Part shown: in pieces, positions 23,293 to 36,317 of the stretch | How positions within the stretch are numbered: the stretch's first letter is position 1 | Layout of the letters: every line of letters starts with the position of its first letter | Assembly: GCA_018907035.1 (NCBI GenBank) | Contig: JACCIC010000039.1 | Coordinates: forward strand, 2,413,501-2,477,500 | Length of the DNA: 64,000 nt | Origin: Sycobia sp. Sy_11 | Lineage: Eukaryota > Arthropoda > Insecta > Hymenoptera > Epichrysomallidae | Reading direction: 5' to 3' | Program-made: the position numbers and the translations under genes | Notes under the pieces: model-generated | What the model was told of the DNA's origin: nothing | Seen by the model: only the letters and a program-made list of their open reading frames with translations | The model's database searches: none

Positions 23293-23878
23293 AAAGAGAT
23301 ATTTATTAGTAATGATTATCCAAATGACTTTATAGATAAAATGATTGCAGAGAGAGTGGATCAGATTTATAATAGCACTAGAGAACGTAATATGGAAAAG
23401 AGGGATAATAATAATAAACTCGTGGTATTACCATATATAAAGGGATTATCTGAAATGTGCATTTAAAAAACATAATATTCAAGTTTACTTCAGAAACAAT
23501 AATAATATTAGAAAGCTATTTGATAATTGTAAAGATAAGGATGATAAATGTTTGAAAACAGGAGTTGTATACAAAATAAATTGTAAAGATTGTAACTAAT
23601 ATTATATTGGACGAACGGAAGGATACCTAAAACAAAGAATATATGAACATTAATATGGCTTACGAAGTATGAATTACACATCCGGGATAAAAGAACATAG
23701 TTTAAACTTGTTACAGTCTTTCGATTTTCAAATTATGAACATTTTGGAACAAGGTATTAAAAGTAAATATAAAAGAGAAACTCTTGAAAATATTCATATT
23801 TTGAAGAATCCCAATAATGCGAATTTAATGTTAGAGTCGAGTACATTGGACAACACTTATCATTCTTTATTAATATAA
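23293..23878 (+). pseudogene. 5'-truncated Penelope-like retroelement, C-terminal part with GIY-YIG endonuclease
   Basis: The frame reads FISNDYPNDFIDKMIAERV, then LVVLPYIKGLSEMC, VYFRNNNNIRKLFDNCKDK, a VVYKINCKDC motif and YYIGRTEGYLKQRIYEH. It ends with NYTSGIKEHSLN and LEMIYI-type helices up to a TAA at 23876-23878. This is the order at the end of Penelope-like polyproteins: connector, CxxC next to VVYKI, then YIG-T/R and KxRIxxH of the GIY-YIG nuclease. At least three in-frame stops or shifts break it (near 23464, 23598 and 23653). The reverse transcriptase is absent: homology begins abruptly at the mariner's right edge. Confidence 0.8.
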
Positions 23879-23929
23879 AATTTGTATTTCGCATTTAAAT
23901 TAAGAAAACGAGGGTCCAATAAATGTTAT

Positions 23930-24062
23930 ACTAATAAATTTAGAGTGGGGATGGGGTATATAAACTAGCATGCTGGGTTTTTCAATTTAGTTTACTTCCT
24001 GAGAATGAACCGTAGCGGTTCGAAACGTCGGACACCAAAGGTGAATCTAAATTTATGGTGGT
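23930..24062 (+). other. 3' tail of the Penelope-like element with hammerhead-like motif
   Basis: At 23998-24031 the sequence is CCTGAGAATG, a perfect 5 bp stem with 3 nt loop (AACCG TAG CGGTT), then CGAAACGTC. Penelope-like elements often carry hammerhead ribozyme cores of the form CUGANGA-stem II-GAAAC-GUC. Here the first core box reads CUGAGAA, so the catalytic G8 position appears altered. A short similar segment (AAATTTAGAGTGGGG at 23937 and CTAAATTTATGGTGG at 24047) flanks it. Confidence 0.5.
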
Positions 24063-24088
24063 GGGGGCAGTCGGGTTGTCCTTTACTA

Positions 24089-24332
24089 CACTGAGAAAAA
24101 AAATCTGTTATCAAGTAAATATTTTCTTGTTTTGTACCAAGTAAATTATTTTCTTAAATTGAGAAAGTATTTTCTTAAATCAAGGAAATATTTACTTAAT
24201 GTAAGAAGAATTCACTTGAATCAAACCACGGACTTTCAAATCTAGTGAATATTTTCTTAATTTAAGAAAATGATCTACTTGGTACAAAACAAGTAAATAT
24301 TTACTTGATATCGGAAAATATTTTTTTCAGTG
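24089..24332. mobile_element. 244-bp TA-flanked MITE, copy A
   Basis: Termini are CACTG...CAGTG with TA on both sides (24087-24088 and 24333-24334). The two halves form a long imperfect palindrome of about 80 bp arms: TATCAAGTAAATATTTTCTT near the left end mirrors the inverse near the right end, and TTTTGTACCAAGTA is shared by both arms. Copy B lies at 33868-34109. TA target duplications suggest mobilisation by a Tc1/mariner-type transposase. Confidence 0.85.
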
Positions 24333-24334
24333 TA

Positions 24335-26240
<1,906 letters not shown>

Positions 26241-26249
26241 CCGCGTATA

Positions 26250-26457
26250 ATGTCAATAAGCGATGTTGTATTGCAGGAATCGTACAAAAATTTCCAGGAG
26301 CAACTTGCAAACAAGCCGACCGCAAAGATGCATCAAGATTACGATCCGGTTTTAAGCTTTACGTTTGTATCATATAACATTATTTTTTTCATTATTATTA
26401 TTATTATATATAACCCACTATTGAACATTAGAATTTATCATATCATAGAATATATAT

Positions 26458-26528
<71 letters not shown>

Positions 26529-29500
26529 TATATAATACTCATCAAATCTCAACGTACGTAGAAATTTCAAAATATCGACCTGCAATCTGTCCGACGATGG
26601 AAGCAGCAGAAACAACGCCGAGGAGCACGGGCATCAGCATCAGCGGCAGACGCAACACTGCAAGTCGGACAAGTCCTCGGCGGAGAAGTCGAGCAATCGG
26701 ATCTCGAGCCATTTCGAGGGCAGCCTACTTGGCAGCGCGATCAAGGACATACACAGGCAGTATTATCGGGAAAAGGGCTCGGGGGAAAATTTCCGAACGA
26801 GGGCCACCCAGACGGATTACAGGGAGAGCGAGTGCCAGACTGTTCCCTGGGAGCCGCCTTACGAGATTCTTCCAGGTATATAACATATATAGAATTACCC
26901 ATCGGGCTGTGAAATGTACATATGGTACGTATATATATATATTAAACTGATGTCGAACGGAAGCGGACCAAAATAAGCACATATCAGCCTAATTCCGATC
27001 GAGTATTATACACAAGGATTTGACTTGAGTAAGATTCAATATGCAATACGTTATGCGTTATGCCTTTCATTATCACTTGGAAGATATTGAAATTTGACAT
27101 AGTTGATATATCAAAATCGAATTGGATTGGCACGGATATACGACTGAATCCGTTTCGATCCCATAATTTGAAAAATTAGAGCCATTTCAATCCGTGTACT
27201 CAGGACGTCTAATTAAAGTCATTTGAAAGGGATTCCATAGCCTGTACGTAACTGTCAAAAATTTATCCCGATGAATTTCCAGTTCAGATATCTAATCATC
27301 ATAATCTAGAGGAAATTCGTTGAAAAATGCACGTGGATTTTCACTAGGTCTTTTGTATGGAAGTACAGGAGGATATTACTGGATTTTCATACATGGATCT
27401 TTTTAGGTTTAATGTTAAGAATCCAGTGAAAATCCATGACTCCCATTAGATTCTAAGTGGATGCCATGGATTTTTTCATCGATTTCGATCCGTCTTACTG
27501 TTTTCATGTCAGATTCAAGCCTCCCATCAATGATGTCAAAGTTTGTTACACTTAAACGGCTGCATACAATTCAATCCGTTCAAATCATCAAATACAAAAT
27601 TTTTTATTAGGAATAAATAAAAATATGAAAATAAATTGTTTACGCGGCACTTAGCGATGAAGATTTCATATATATATCTCGCATCTATCTCTCTTTCTTT
27701 TTCGTGTATCTGACAGGGCACAACCCCGAGGTCTTGACATTGACCAGACTCACCTGGGAAAATGGACTGCCGGCTGGGATGCACGAGCTCGAGATCATAA
27801 ACAGAATGAGAATGAAGAGGGCCTGGGAGAAGATACTGCCGCCGATGGACACGCCGGAGAACATTAAATTGCGCATTAGGCTGGTGACCGCGATCGAGGA
27901 CAATGAACTGGCGTTCAGGGATGCTGTAATAATTATTTGTTTCTGTATTTTGTTTTGTTTTTCTTTTCTTTTTTCTTATAATGAAATTGATTATTTATAA
28001 ATACGATTAAAAAACATAACGAAGAACAATATTAAGAAACTAAGCATTCGATTTTTATCTAGAATTACATATATATGGTATTTTGGAAATTTTTAAGTAA
28101 GAATGCAATGAGATTTCGAGTTTGAATAAAAGAGTTCTGAATAAACTCTATATAAAATTCTCTTGTAATTAACTAGTCTTACATGATAAAATTTAGGTAG
28201 ATATTTCTTCTAGAATTTTATAAGAAATAAAATATGTACACCTTTCAATTTCATAAAGTTTCCTTGTTAGGACTCAATAAGAGAAAGAGGGACTTCTATT
28301 TGAATCTGTGTATAGACTGCTATACCGAATTTCTTCTTTTATAAATATATAGAGTTAAATTTATGAAATTGTTTTTTATTTGTAGGAGATACAATTTATC
28401 ATGGATTTGAGAATGGATTTGACCGAGCAGCACATGCAGACGAAGGAGAACGAGGAAAGGAAGAGAACGGAAAGGAGATGCCAGATATTGAACGATACGC
28501 TAAATAATAAAAAGCAGCTGCAGATAAAGAAGTTAAGGGTGAAATTTTCACGGGAGTATCGCAGGCTGGCAAACAAGCACGATGCTTTGAGGACGCGAAT
28601 CGAGAAACGGGACAATATAATCAGCCGTTACATCCAGGAAGATTCGCTTTATCAGTATTCAAAGGCGCGCTACGATTGCTCCAAGATACTGCGAAAGACT
28701 TTGCCCGAAAAGGAGATTGTCCAAGGTATATATGTGAATTTAATTTTTTGTACGACACTTGCGTTTTATTAAGGTCATTTTTTAAAACTTCTAATTCAAA
28801 GTTTGTAGATATAATAAACATTAAATAATAATTTCCATTACACTAATCCTGCTTAAAAAAAAAATCCCTTCGTTTATCATATTTGATATATGACTGTACG
28901 ATTTAAGTATAGGGTTCATAATTTGATATATTATCGAATTTAACATCTTATTGAATAAAAATAAAAAAATTGAGTCCAAATCAACTTCGTTATTGCAATG
29001 ATTCGAATTTTATAAAACATAGATTACAAGTTTATAAAAAATCCCATGGAAAATTGTTATTTTCGTTTTACAAAACACTCAAACAATTTATCTTAACTTA
29101 GAACTTACACGCACAACACGAAAGGATTCTTCAAGCTTTCTGAAATGATATACAAAAATTCTTTTAAAAATGACATTTGAAAAAATTCTATAAGGTAAGG
29201 TTAAACAGATTCTGTTCCAACTTGTACAGGATTATTTTGGAAACGTTTTTCATCGAGAAGATTCTGATGAAAAAATACATGAATGTTTTTAAACAAATGC
29301 GTGAATCATTTTCAAAAAAAATCCTGGACAGGACTCTACAACGGAAAATTCGACAGATCCTTTGAACATCTGTTCAAGCTAGATTATTCATTAAATTTAG
29401 ATGTTTTCGCGTATCCTATTAAAAAACTTACTCCGAATGAAATTTAGAAGAATATTAGAACTCTTTCACGAAACCCTTCATGAAATTTTTTCAAAAATAA

Positions 29501-30909
29501 TTCTTCTTTCTTGGACTGTGATAGAGGCGAAAAGTTTTTCGACATATCCTACTTCCGAATCTTTTAATTAGATACTTTAGAATTCTTACGTGAATTGATT
29601 CAAAATCACTTTTTGAAATTCTTACGAAAATTATTCTGTTTTTCTTTCAGTTAATCCTTTCAAAAAGATTTTTGAAAGGATTCTTCTAAGAATTTGGACA
29701 TAATAACCACAACAATTTTTTCGTCTTAAATTTCTTTCAGAAGCTTTTTATGATATTATTTTTTTAGAAAGCTTACGCGAGTTCATTCACGCAATGTGTG
29801 CAGTTCTTCAACAATGCCAAGACAAGACGATATTGAGTAGAATATTATTTTGGTATTGAAAAAGTATTGTCGAGTAAAGTATTGCTTTGGTTTTCTATGA
29901 TTCTTGGGATTATCGGTCTTACCTCAGTCTTGGTATTGGCAAAATTATTGCTTTTAATTTTGAAAAATTAATTGGAAATATTTACTTAAATTACTTATAT
30001 CACAAATAGTTACAAGACCAAGAAATTATTTGAGAAAATATTTCAATATTTGATATTGAAAATATTATTACCAACACATTTTACAATTAAACGCATATAA
30101 AATCCACGCGCCGCCAGACCTGGACTGCGCGGATAGGCGGCCGACCTGGCTCCTGGCCAAGCGCACCGGCACGCTCTACGCGCCGGGGCCCCGCGCCCCG
30201 GTGCGCATCTGTCCCAGGATGGCGAGGCGGGACGAGCGCCGGGTGCTGCGGCTCTGCCGGGGCGACGTCGATTGCGAGGGGAGCACGCCGGGGGACTGCG
30301 AGTTCGCGAGCCTGCTCGAGCGCAGGGAGAAGACGCCCACGCTGCCGCCGACGCCGCGTAGATCGCCGAGGGCCGGCGACGTCGCCACGGACGAGGAGGC
30401 GCGCTCGACGGGCCTGCTGCAGAGGCTCGTGCGCGGACGGGCTATGCAGTGCATGGTATGCGCGCCCGGGCGTGTGTAGGGTTTTTTTTTTCTTTGTCGC
30501 GGTTTCTTCGAATGATGGACGTTCGGCAGAATCTTAGATCCCTTGTTTTTTTTTTTTTTTTTTTTTTTTTGCTGAAGAATAATTAGCCGATCGGGGCCGG
30601 CGTAGTTTCGCCGGCCCAGTAGTTCAGCAACGAAGAAACGTATACTATAGATTATTGGCATTTCATAAAGTAGCCGTATTACAATCAGTTATTTTAAGCA
30701 TAATTATACTCTCCCTGTAGAAATTTTCCAATCGCAACGATTCGTCTGTTTCCATTTCGTTTTGTCATTGGTTTTGATTTTTTTTTTTATTATATAAATT
30801 TTTTAATGACTTTATCTGTAAGAACGAATATGATTTTTTTTATAATTTATTTTTATATGTTATGGACATGTCTTTTAATTCATACATACATACATACATA
30901 CATACATAT

Positions 30910-30962
<53 letters not shown>

Positions 30963-33900
30963 CAAATGTAAAAATTCCCATAATTTTCCAAAAAATAATT
31001 CCCATACTTCGCTATATTTACTCGGGCTTGAAATAATATGCCTAGCGCGGCGAAATTTCTAAATCTAAGCTGATAAATCATTTCCAAAACCTGCAAATGT
31101 CGTACATAAACACTTATATTCAACATAATTTAAATTCCTACCCTTCCCACTTAGTGTGTACGTCATTTGCAACTTCTGGAACCGATCTACCACTACTCTA
31201 ATTTAAATTTTAGTTGCCACAGGCATCATTTCAAGCCCGATTAAAGAAACTAACACATGGGAGTTATTTTTACTTTATACATATGTATTGCTAAATTCTA
31301 TATATATATCGTTCTCATTCTATTGAATAATGTTGAATTTTTCACACCACTGTATTTTTTGTACTTTTATTTATTTATTTGCTTATTGTATATCTTAATT
31401 ATATAAGAGAACGTGCGTTTGTCTGTTTAGTTCTAAGTAAATAACTCGTTAAACATTATAAATTATAAGCGAAACGTGAATTAGGTTCAGGAATTAGTAA
31501 AAAAAAAAAAGCTTTCTAAATATAAAAATAATGGAACTTCCGTTAGATTATCGAGGCCAGATACCGGTATAGGGAACTGATCGAGGAATTGCGATCCGCC
31601 CAAGCGATGGACGCCGATCTGAATGAGAAATTGCGAACGAAGCTTCTCCAGCAGAAGGAGGAGCAGAGGACCATGCAGGAGCAAAAAGTCAACGAGATAT
31701 TGGAGGCGTTGGAGGGCAAAACGATAGCGAGTATGCTAACCTGCTTGAATCAAGTAAGATATGTATATATATATATATTATAATCGACCTGTGTTTCTTA
31801 CCAGCCCTTATAATTCGAATGGCGGACGATTAAATTTCCTATATATGCAATAGCATACTTTGCTGGAAATAAAAATAGTAATTTTTGTTTCTGTATTATA
31901 CGTTCGGTAACTGTAATGTATTAAATATTACATATCTTCTTTCAAAAGTACGTGGTTAGATGTACGAAGTTCTATAATAATTCCTTTATTCGTTGATCGT
32001 CCGAGTTAATATTTTTTTCGAGTGTATCCGTCAAGTTTACGCGACGTCTGTTACGGGCACTTCGCACTTTTCATACGGATATACGCGTACGCGAAAGAAC
32101 CGCAAAATCTTGGATTACCCCCGTAATTCAAGCCGCAAGCGACGCGCGTACGTAAAGCCGTACTTTTACGGATACATTTCCGTGGATCCTCGGAAAAAAA
32201 AAAAAAAAAAAAAATTGTGCGCGCCACCGTCGTAGAGCTTCATGGCCTCTTGCGTAAACTTCTGCATCACGGCTGAAGCACAAAAAGTACATTATACTAT
32301 TTTAAAGCATCAAGTCGAGAGTAAAAGTAAAAGTGTTTACCATCACTCTTTAGCAATGCCGCATTACATACAAATGCAACAAAGTACCATACTGACAAGT
32401 GGAATATAATTAAGCAATATCGATAAATTGGCTCTACAAAATGAATATAAATAAATCCCCAATTGACGCGAATACCTAATGACAAAATTTCACCCCCCCC
32501 CCTAGTTTTTTTACGCAATATCGTGATAATTTTATAAAAATATAATGTTCGAATCGTCTGTCTTTTGAATTTTGATAAAACAACGACTTCTCCCCCTCCC
32601 TCTCCCCCCCGCCGTCCATCCACGACCAAAAGGAGCTGATAAAGCTCGAGAGCGAGAAGCGGGCCCACCTGCTGCTGTCGCTCGCCGAGAAGGAGCGCGC
32701 CAAGCGGGACATCGAGCGCGCGAGCAGGGAGCAGCTCGAGATCAATCGGCGCCGCGAGCTCGACGAGATTTACCGGCACATACTCAAGGTGAATCAGGAC
32801 ACGGCCGAGCTCTATCTCGAGGACATCATGAAGGACGCGATCGAGGCAGTGTCCGAGGAGGAGGCCGAGCGCTACGTCCTCGGCATGGCCGACGAGGTCG
32901 AGCGGATGATCAGATTCATGGAGGAACAGTTAGTGTCGTGGGCTCGAGATATTTTCATTTTTTTCTACGATTTACATGTATATAGATACGTGCGACATTT
33001 TCACAGCGCCGATAACACTTGCAAAAGGGCCGCGTTTCGGACAAGTCTGTATAAATATACACTGTTAAAGGTTTCTGGCTGAAATCCCAGCAGAAATTGG
33101 CTGATCAGATTATTGCTTAGTCGCACGGTACAGTTGACAGGCTCGCTTTTATGCCGAGCATTTGATTAATATGTGGAGACGAACAATATAAAATCGGACG
33201 TTGGCAAAAAAAAAAAAAAATAAATAAATAAATAAATAATAAAAATAATCGATTCTGAATACTGAAAATTCAGTCGCAAGTATGGCGACTGTAAAGTGAA
33301 ATCGCAGGGTAATTGTAAAATTCGGTTATATATGTTGAAAATTGAGTAATAATGTGAAAAGTATATAAGTCTGACGGCGTTGACTTGGAAAATTCGGTCG
33401 CGTGGTAGTTGACAAACTTCAGTTTTACGGCGATTAAAAATCGAATTACATCAGTAGCCGAAAAAATCCACTCGCACGCGTTAAAAATTCAGTCGAACGT
33501 GGCGACTGAAAAGTAAGTCTGATGGTGATTGGTGACTGAAAAATTCGATTCCGTAATGAGAATACAGTCGCATTGCAGTTGCCTAATTCAGTTTCATGCT
33601 GAATATCCAATCGTATGGCGATTGAAAATGTAATCACATGGTAGCTAAAAAATTCAGTTATATATATATATATATACACACTAAATATTCAGTCATATAG
33701 TCGTTGATAGATTTAATTAGCTGTCGTACTACACGATGTTAAATTTCCATCCAATTGCTGGGAGCAAAAACATTCAGCCAGATTCACACTGAAATTTCAG
33801 TTACAAATTTTGTCGTTTAAAATTGTCTAATAAAAAGAAAGTCATTAATTGGAATACAGTTGATGTACACTGCAAGAAGTCTGTTATCAAGTAAATATTT

Positions 33901-34882
33901 TCTTGTCTTGTGTCAAGTAAATTATTTTCTTAAATCTAGAAAGTATCCTCTCAAGTGAAATAAGTATTTACTTGATGCAAGAGTTCACTTAAATCAAATC
34001 CACGTCGTCTTAAATCTAGCTTAAATTTTCTTAATTTATGAAAATGATATACTTGGTACAAAACAAGTAAATATTTGCTGGATGGCAGAATTTTTTTTTT
34101 TTTTCAGTGTACGAAGTTTGTTTTATGCTACGCGAACTTAAAAATTGTACCAATCCTGATGTGCTAAATATTCATATCTAATATTACACATATCAAGTCT
34201 TAATCCGTAAAAATATAAACATTTTTACGGATTATAAATTAATATCGAATACGCAGAGCTAGACGAATGCGGCGACTGTTTATTACGACGGTTTATTTCA
34301 GCGGCGACGAGATGGACGCCGAGGGCCTGATCACCGACATGGTTTACAATTTCCTCCTGCCCGAGGCGAAGAAGCAGGTCGACAGGCGGAACCTCGAGGA
34401 GCGGGAAAATAAGTACTTGGAGGACGCCCACGCCTGCGTCTACGACGCGATCCTGAACCTGGCCCAGGACGAGTCGGAGCCCTCCGTCGACGATGCGCCT
34501 CCATTGTCCGAGTGCACGTACTCGTGCGAGAACTGCGAGTGCGACGAGTCGGTGAGTAAAATTTTTGATTTATATTAAAGTACAAAATTTCTTATGATAC
34601 GTGGAACGGCGGATATTTCCCTAATTGGCAGGAATCCAAGGAAGCGGAGGAGTCGCACGTTAGCTCGGTCAGCGACTACCACATAGATCCTGACAATTAC
34701 GATTACATAATCAACGAGATCATCTGTTACGCGGGAGTGACCGATGGTAATACATGTATCACCCAATGCAAGTAAATCGTCTGTTTGTATAATACAAGTC
34801 GTTCTATTTTTCAGAATTAAGCAAAACGGATATACACTCGATTTTGGACCAACAGTTCCGCTCCGCCAAAAACAATATTTGA
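26250..34882 (+). CDS. CFAP91: cilia- and flagella-associated protein 91 (MAATS1/AAT1), 10 exons, 749 aa
   Basis: Exons: 26250-26362, 26562-26875, 27717-27925, 28386-28725, 30118-30455, 31547-31753, 32633-32928, 34302-34551, 34632-34746, 34815-34882. The sum is 2250 nt, open and in phase throughout. Family marks in order: TQTDYRE with ECQT (about residues 120-129), LTWENGLPAG (about 154), KRAWEKILPP, a long Lys/Arg/Glu coiled coil in exon 4, RGRAMQ before YRYRELIEELRSAQ, LEGKTIASML, ELIKLESEKRAHLLL, HILKVNQDTAELYLEDI, and GLITDMVYNFLLPEAKK. Human CFAP91 is 767 aa. The protein belongs to the calmodulin- and spoke-associated complex at the base of axonemal radial spokes; in insects the expected site is the sperm flagellum. 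The start is the weakest point: 26250 gives MSISDVVLQESYK, but TTGCAG|GAA at 26276 could be an acceptor and move the start upstream. The donors of exon 1 (AC|GTTTGT) and exon 7 (CA|GTTAGT) were chosen by phase. It is convergent with FBXO28. Confidence 0.92.
26459..26530. repeat. (TA)n plus (TTTA)n microsatellite in CFAP91 intron 1
   Basis: TA units (26459-26492) pass into TTTA units (to about 26528), occupying much of the 199 bp intron. Confidence 0.9.
27325..27480. repeat. inverted copies of a GTGGATTTTCACT word in CFAP91 intron 2
   Basis: GTGGATTTTCACTAGG near 27332 is complementary to CCAGTGAAAATCCATG near 27424. Related words (CTGGATTTTCAT, CCATGGATTTTTTC) occur between and after them. 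It may be the core of a decayed foldback element. Confidence 0.45.
29100..29770. repeat. degenerate AT-rich repeat tract in CFAP91 intron 4
   Basis: Recurring words such as AAAGGATTCTT, TTTCAAAAA, GAATTCTTACG and GAAAGATT in both orientations, of the same character as the tract at 12091-13150. No coding frame is supported. Confidence 0.4.
30884..30960. repeat. (CATA)n and (TA)n microsatellite in CFAP91 intron 5
   Basis: CATA units run into about 24 TA units. Confidence 0.9.
33265..33830. repeat. decayed minisatellite in CFAP91 intron 7
   Basis: Diverged copies of a unit like GAAAATTCAGTCGCATGGCG followed by ACT recur every 20-40 bp. ATTCAGT, TGGCGATT/TGGCGACT and AAAAATTC words appear more than a dozen times between 33265 and 33830. 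A short (TA)n array (33659-33676) interrupts it. It ends about 40 bp before MITE copy B. Confidence 0.7.
33868..34109. mobile_element. 242-bp TA-flanked MITE, copy B
   Basis: Same family and orientation as copy A at 24089-24332. It has CACTG...CAGTG ends, TA flanks (33866-33867 and 34110-34111), and shared internal words CTGTTATCAAGTAAATATTT and ACTTGGTACAAAACAAGTAA. It carries more substitutions than copy A (for example TTGTCTTGTGTCAAG for TTGTTTTGTACCAAG), suggesting an independent, perhaps older, insertion into CFAP91 intron 7. Confidence 0.85.
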
Positions 34883-36317
34883 AGAACATTTTAAATATGT
34901 AATAATGTAAGTATATAGTCTTAATGAAGATTTTTAAAAGAAACACTCATTTTAATTAACTGAAATGCGACTGTACTAGTCTCACTGTTATGGAAATCAA
35001 ATAATAGAAATTTCCTCGACGAATGGAACCAGTATACTTATATGTAGTCATGTAGATCAATAGAGATTTTTTCATATAATTGAAAAAAAAAAAATACATT
35101 TTAAATAGTTTTAATCAATAGTAAATTTATTGTGAAGCTTATAAATAATACCATTTCCGAAAACTGAACACATTTTATTTTATATACTTAAAGGGTATTT
35201 CACCACAATTGTTGTTTATCAAGTTGGGCTTACTGGCTTCGGTTAAACAAGTAAGTAAATAGATTACTAATTTGAAAATGAAATATTGTCTCTTAGCATA
35301 TAAACTGTTTGTTTTTATAATAATACAGCATTGAAATTCACCTACGTGTAATTAATAATAATAAATATCCATAAAATGTATCGAGTGTTTGTACTTATAT
35401 ATGATTGTTTCACTTTGTGTACATATGATTTAAATTTCTATAATTACACTTTAGTATTTAATGCAGTTGTTTAATATATAAAATTCAAATAATGTTTTTG
35501 ATAATAAAAAAATTAATCAGTTATAAAATTAAAAAGTTTTTAAATTATTATTAGTATAATTATATTTAATTACTGTACTAAATTACATTTATTACAGATT
35601 CATTGTTTAAGATTTGGTAGTATAATTAAGAAATTATCTACAAAGAAATATAACACTTTCTAAAATTTTAAAAACCTTTGCCACAAGATAAATATAATAG
35701 AAAGCTGTCACTTTTTGTATGAATTTTTACAATGAAAATGTGAAATTTATACAACATTTTCACTCTACAATATATGATTTTAATGTTTTTAAAAACCTAT
35801 AGATTTTTTTGAAAATTTGGAATGAGCCCAAATTCAATTCTGCAAAACTGGAATAAAATACTTGAGCAAAGATTGATTTTTTCCAGCTATTGTTAAAAAC
35901 ATTTTTCTATCTACCATATGATTCAGTGTTTATTTGTATGTTACAAAATTCTTATTTACATAAATATAAACCCACGTATAAATTTTTCAGATATTTATTA
36001 TATAACTAAGCATTGCTTAATGATATTGATCTTAACTTATTACAATTTTCAGTCATTTTTTAAAGCTCTCCCATAGACTTTTATGATTAGTTCCTTATAA
36101 ATAATAACACATTTGGAACATTCAGATATGCTTTTGTATACTAATAATATTAGCAAATTTGCTTCAAATTGAAATTTGTAGAATTTGTTTAAGTCTACGT
36201 TGCCGTAACAATTATCAATTAATACAATTAGTAAAAAAGTATTGAAATAATTGTGAGAGCTTGACTTAACAAATTATTCAAATAAAAAATTATATATTCA
36301 TAAAAAAGTTCAATTAT
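34883..36317. other. 3' flanks between convergent CFAP91 and FBXO28
   Basis: AT-rich, with no coding frame. A plus-strand AATAAA at 35360-35365 could end CFAP91 transcripts, and a minus-strand AATAAA (TTTATT at 35994-35999) could end FBXO28 transcripts. If both are used, the untranslated ends do not overlap. These signals are weak evidence in AT-rich DNA. Confidence 0.4.

Noticed and set aside
30176..30661. 161-codon minus-strand frame
   Set aside because: Antisense shadow of the GC-rich CFAP91 exon 5, extended through a poly-T stretch.
32297..32985. 160-codon minus-strand and 137-codon plus-strand frames
   Set aside because: Shadows of CFAP91 exon 7; the exon's own phase carries the conserved sequence.
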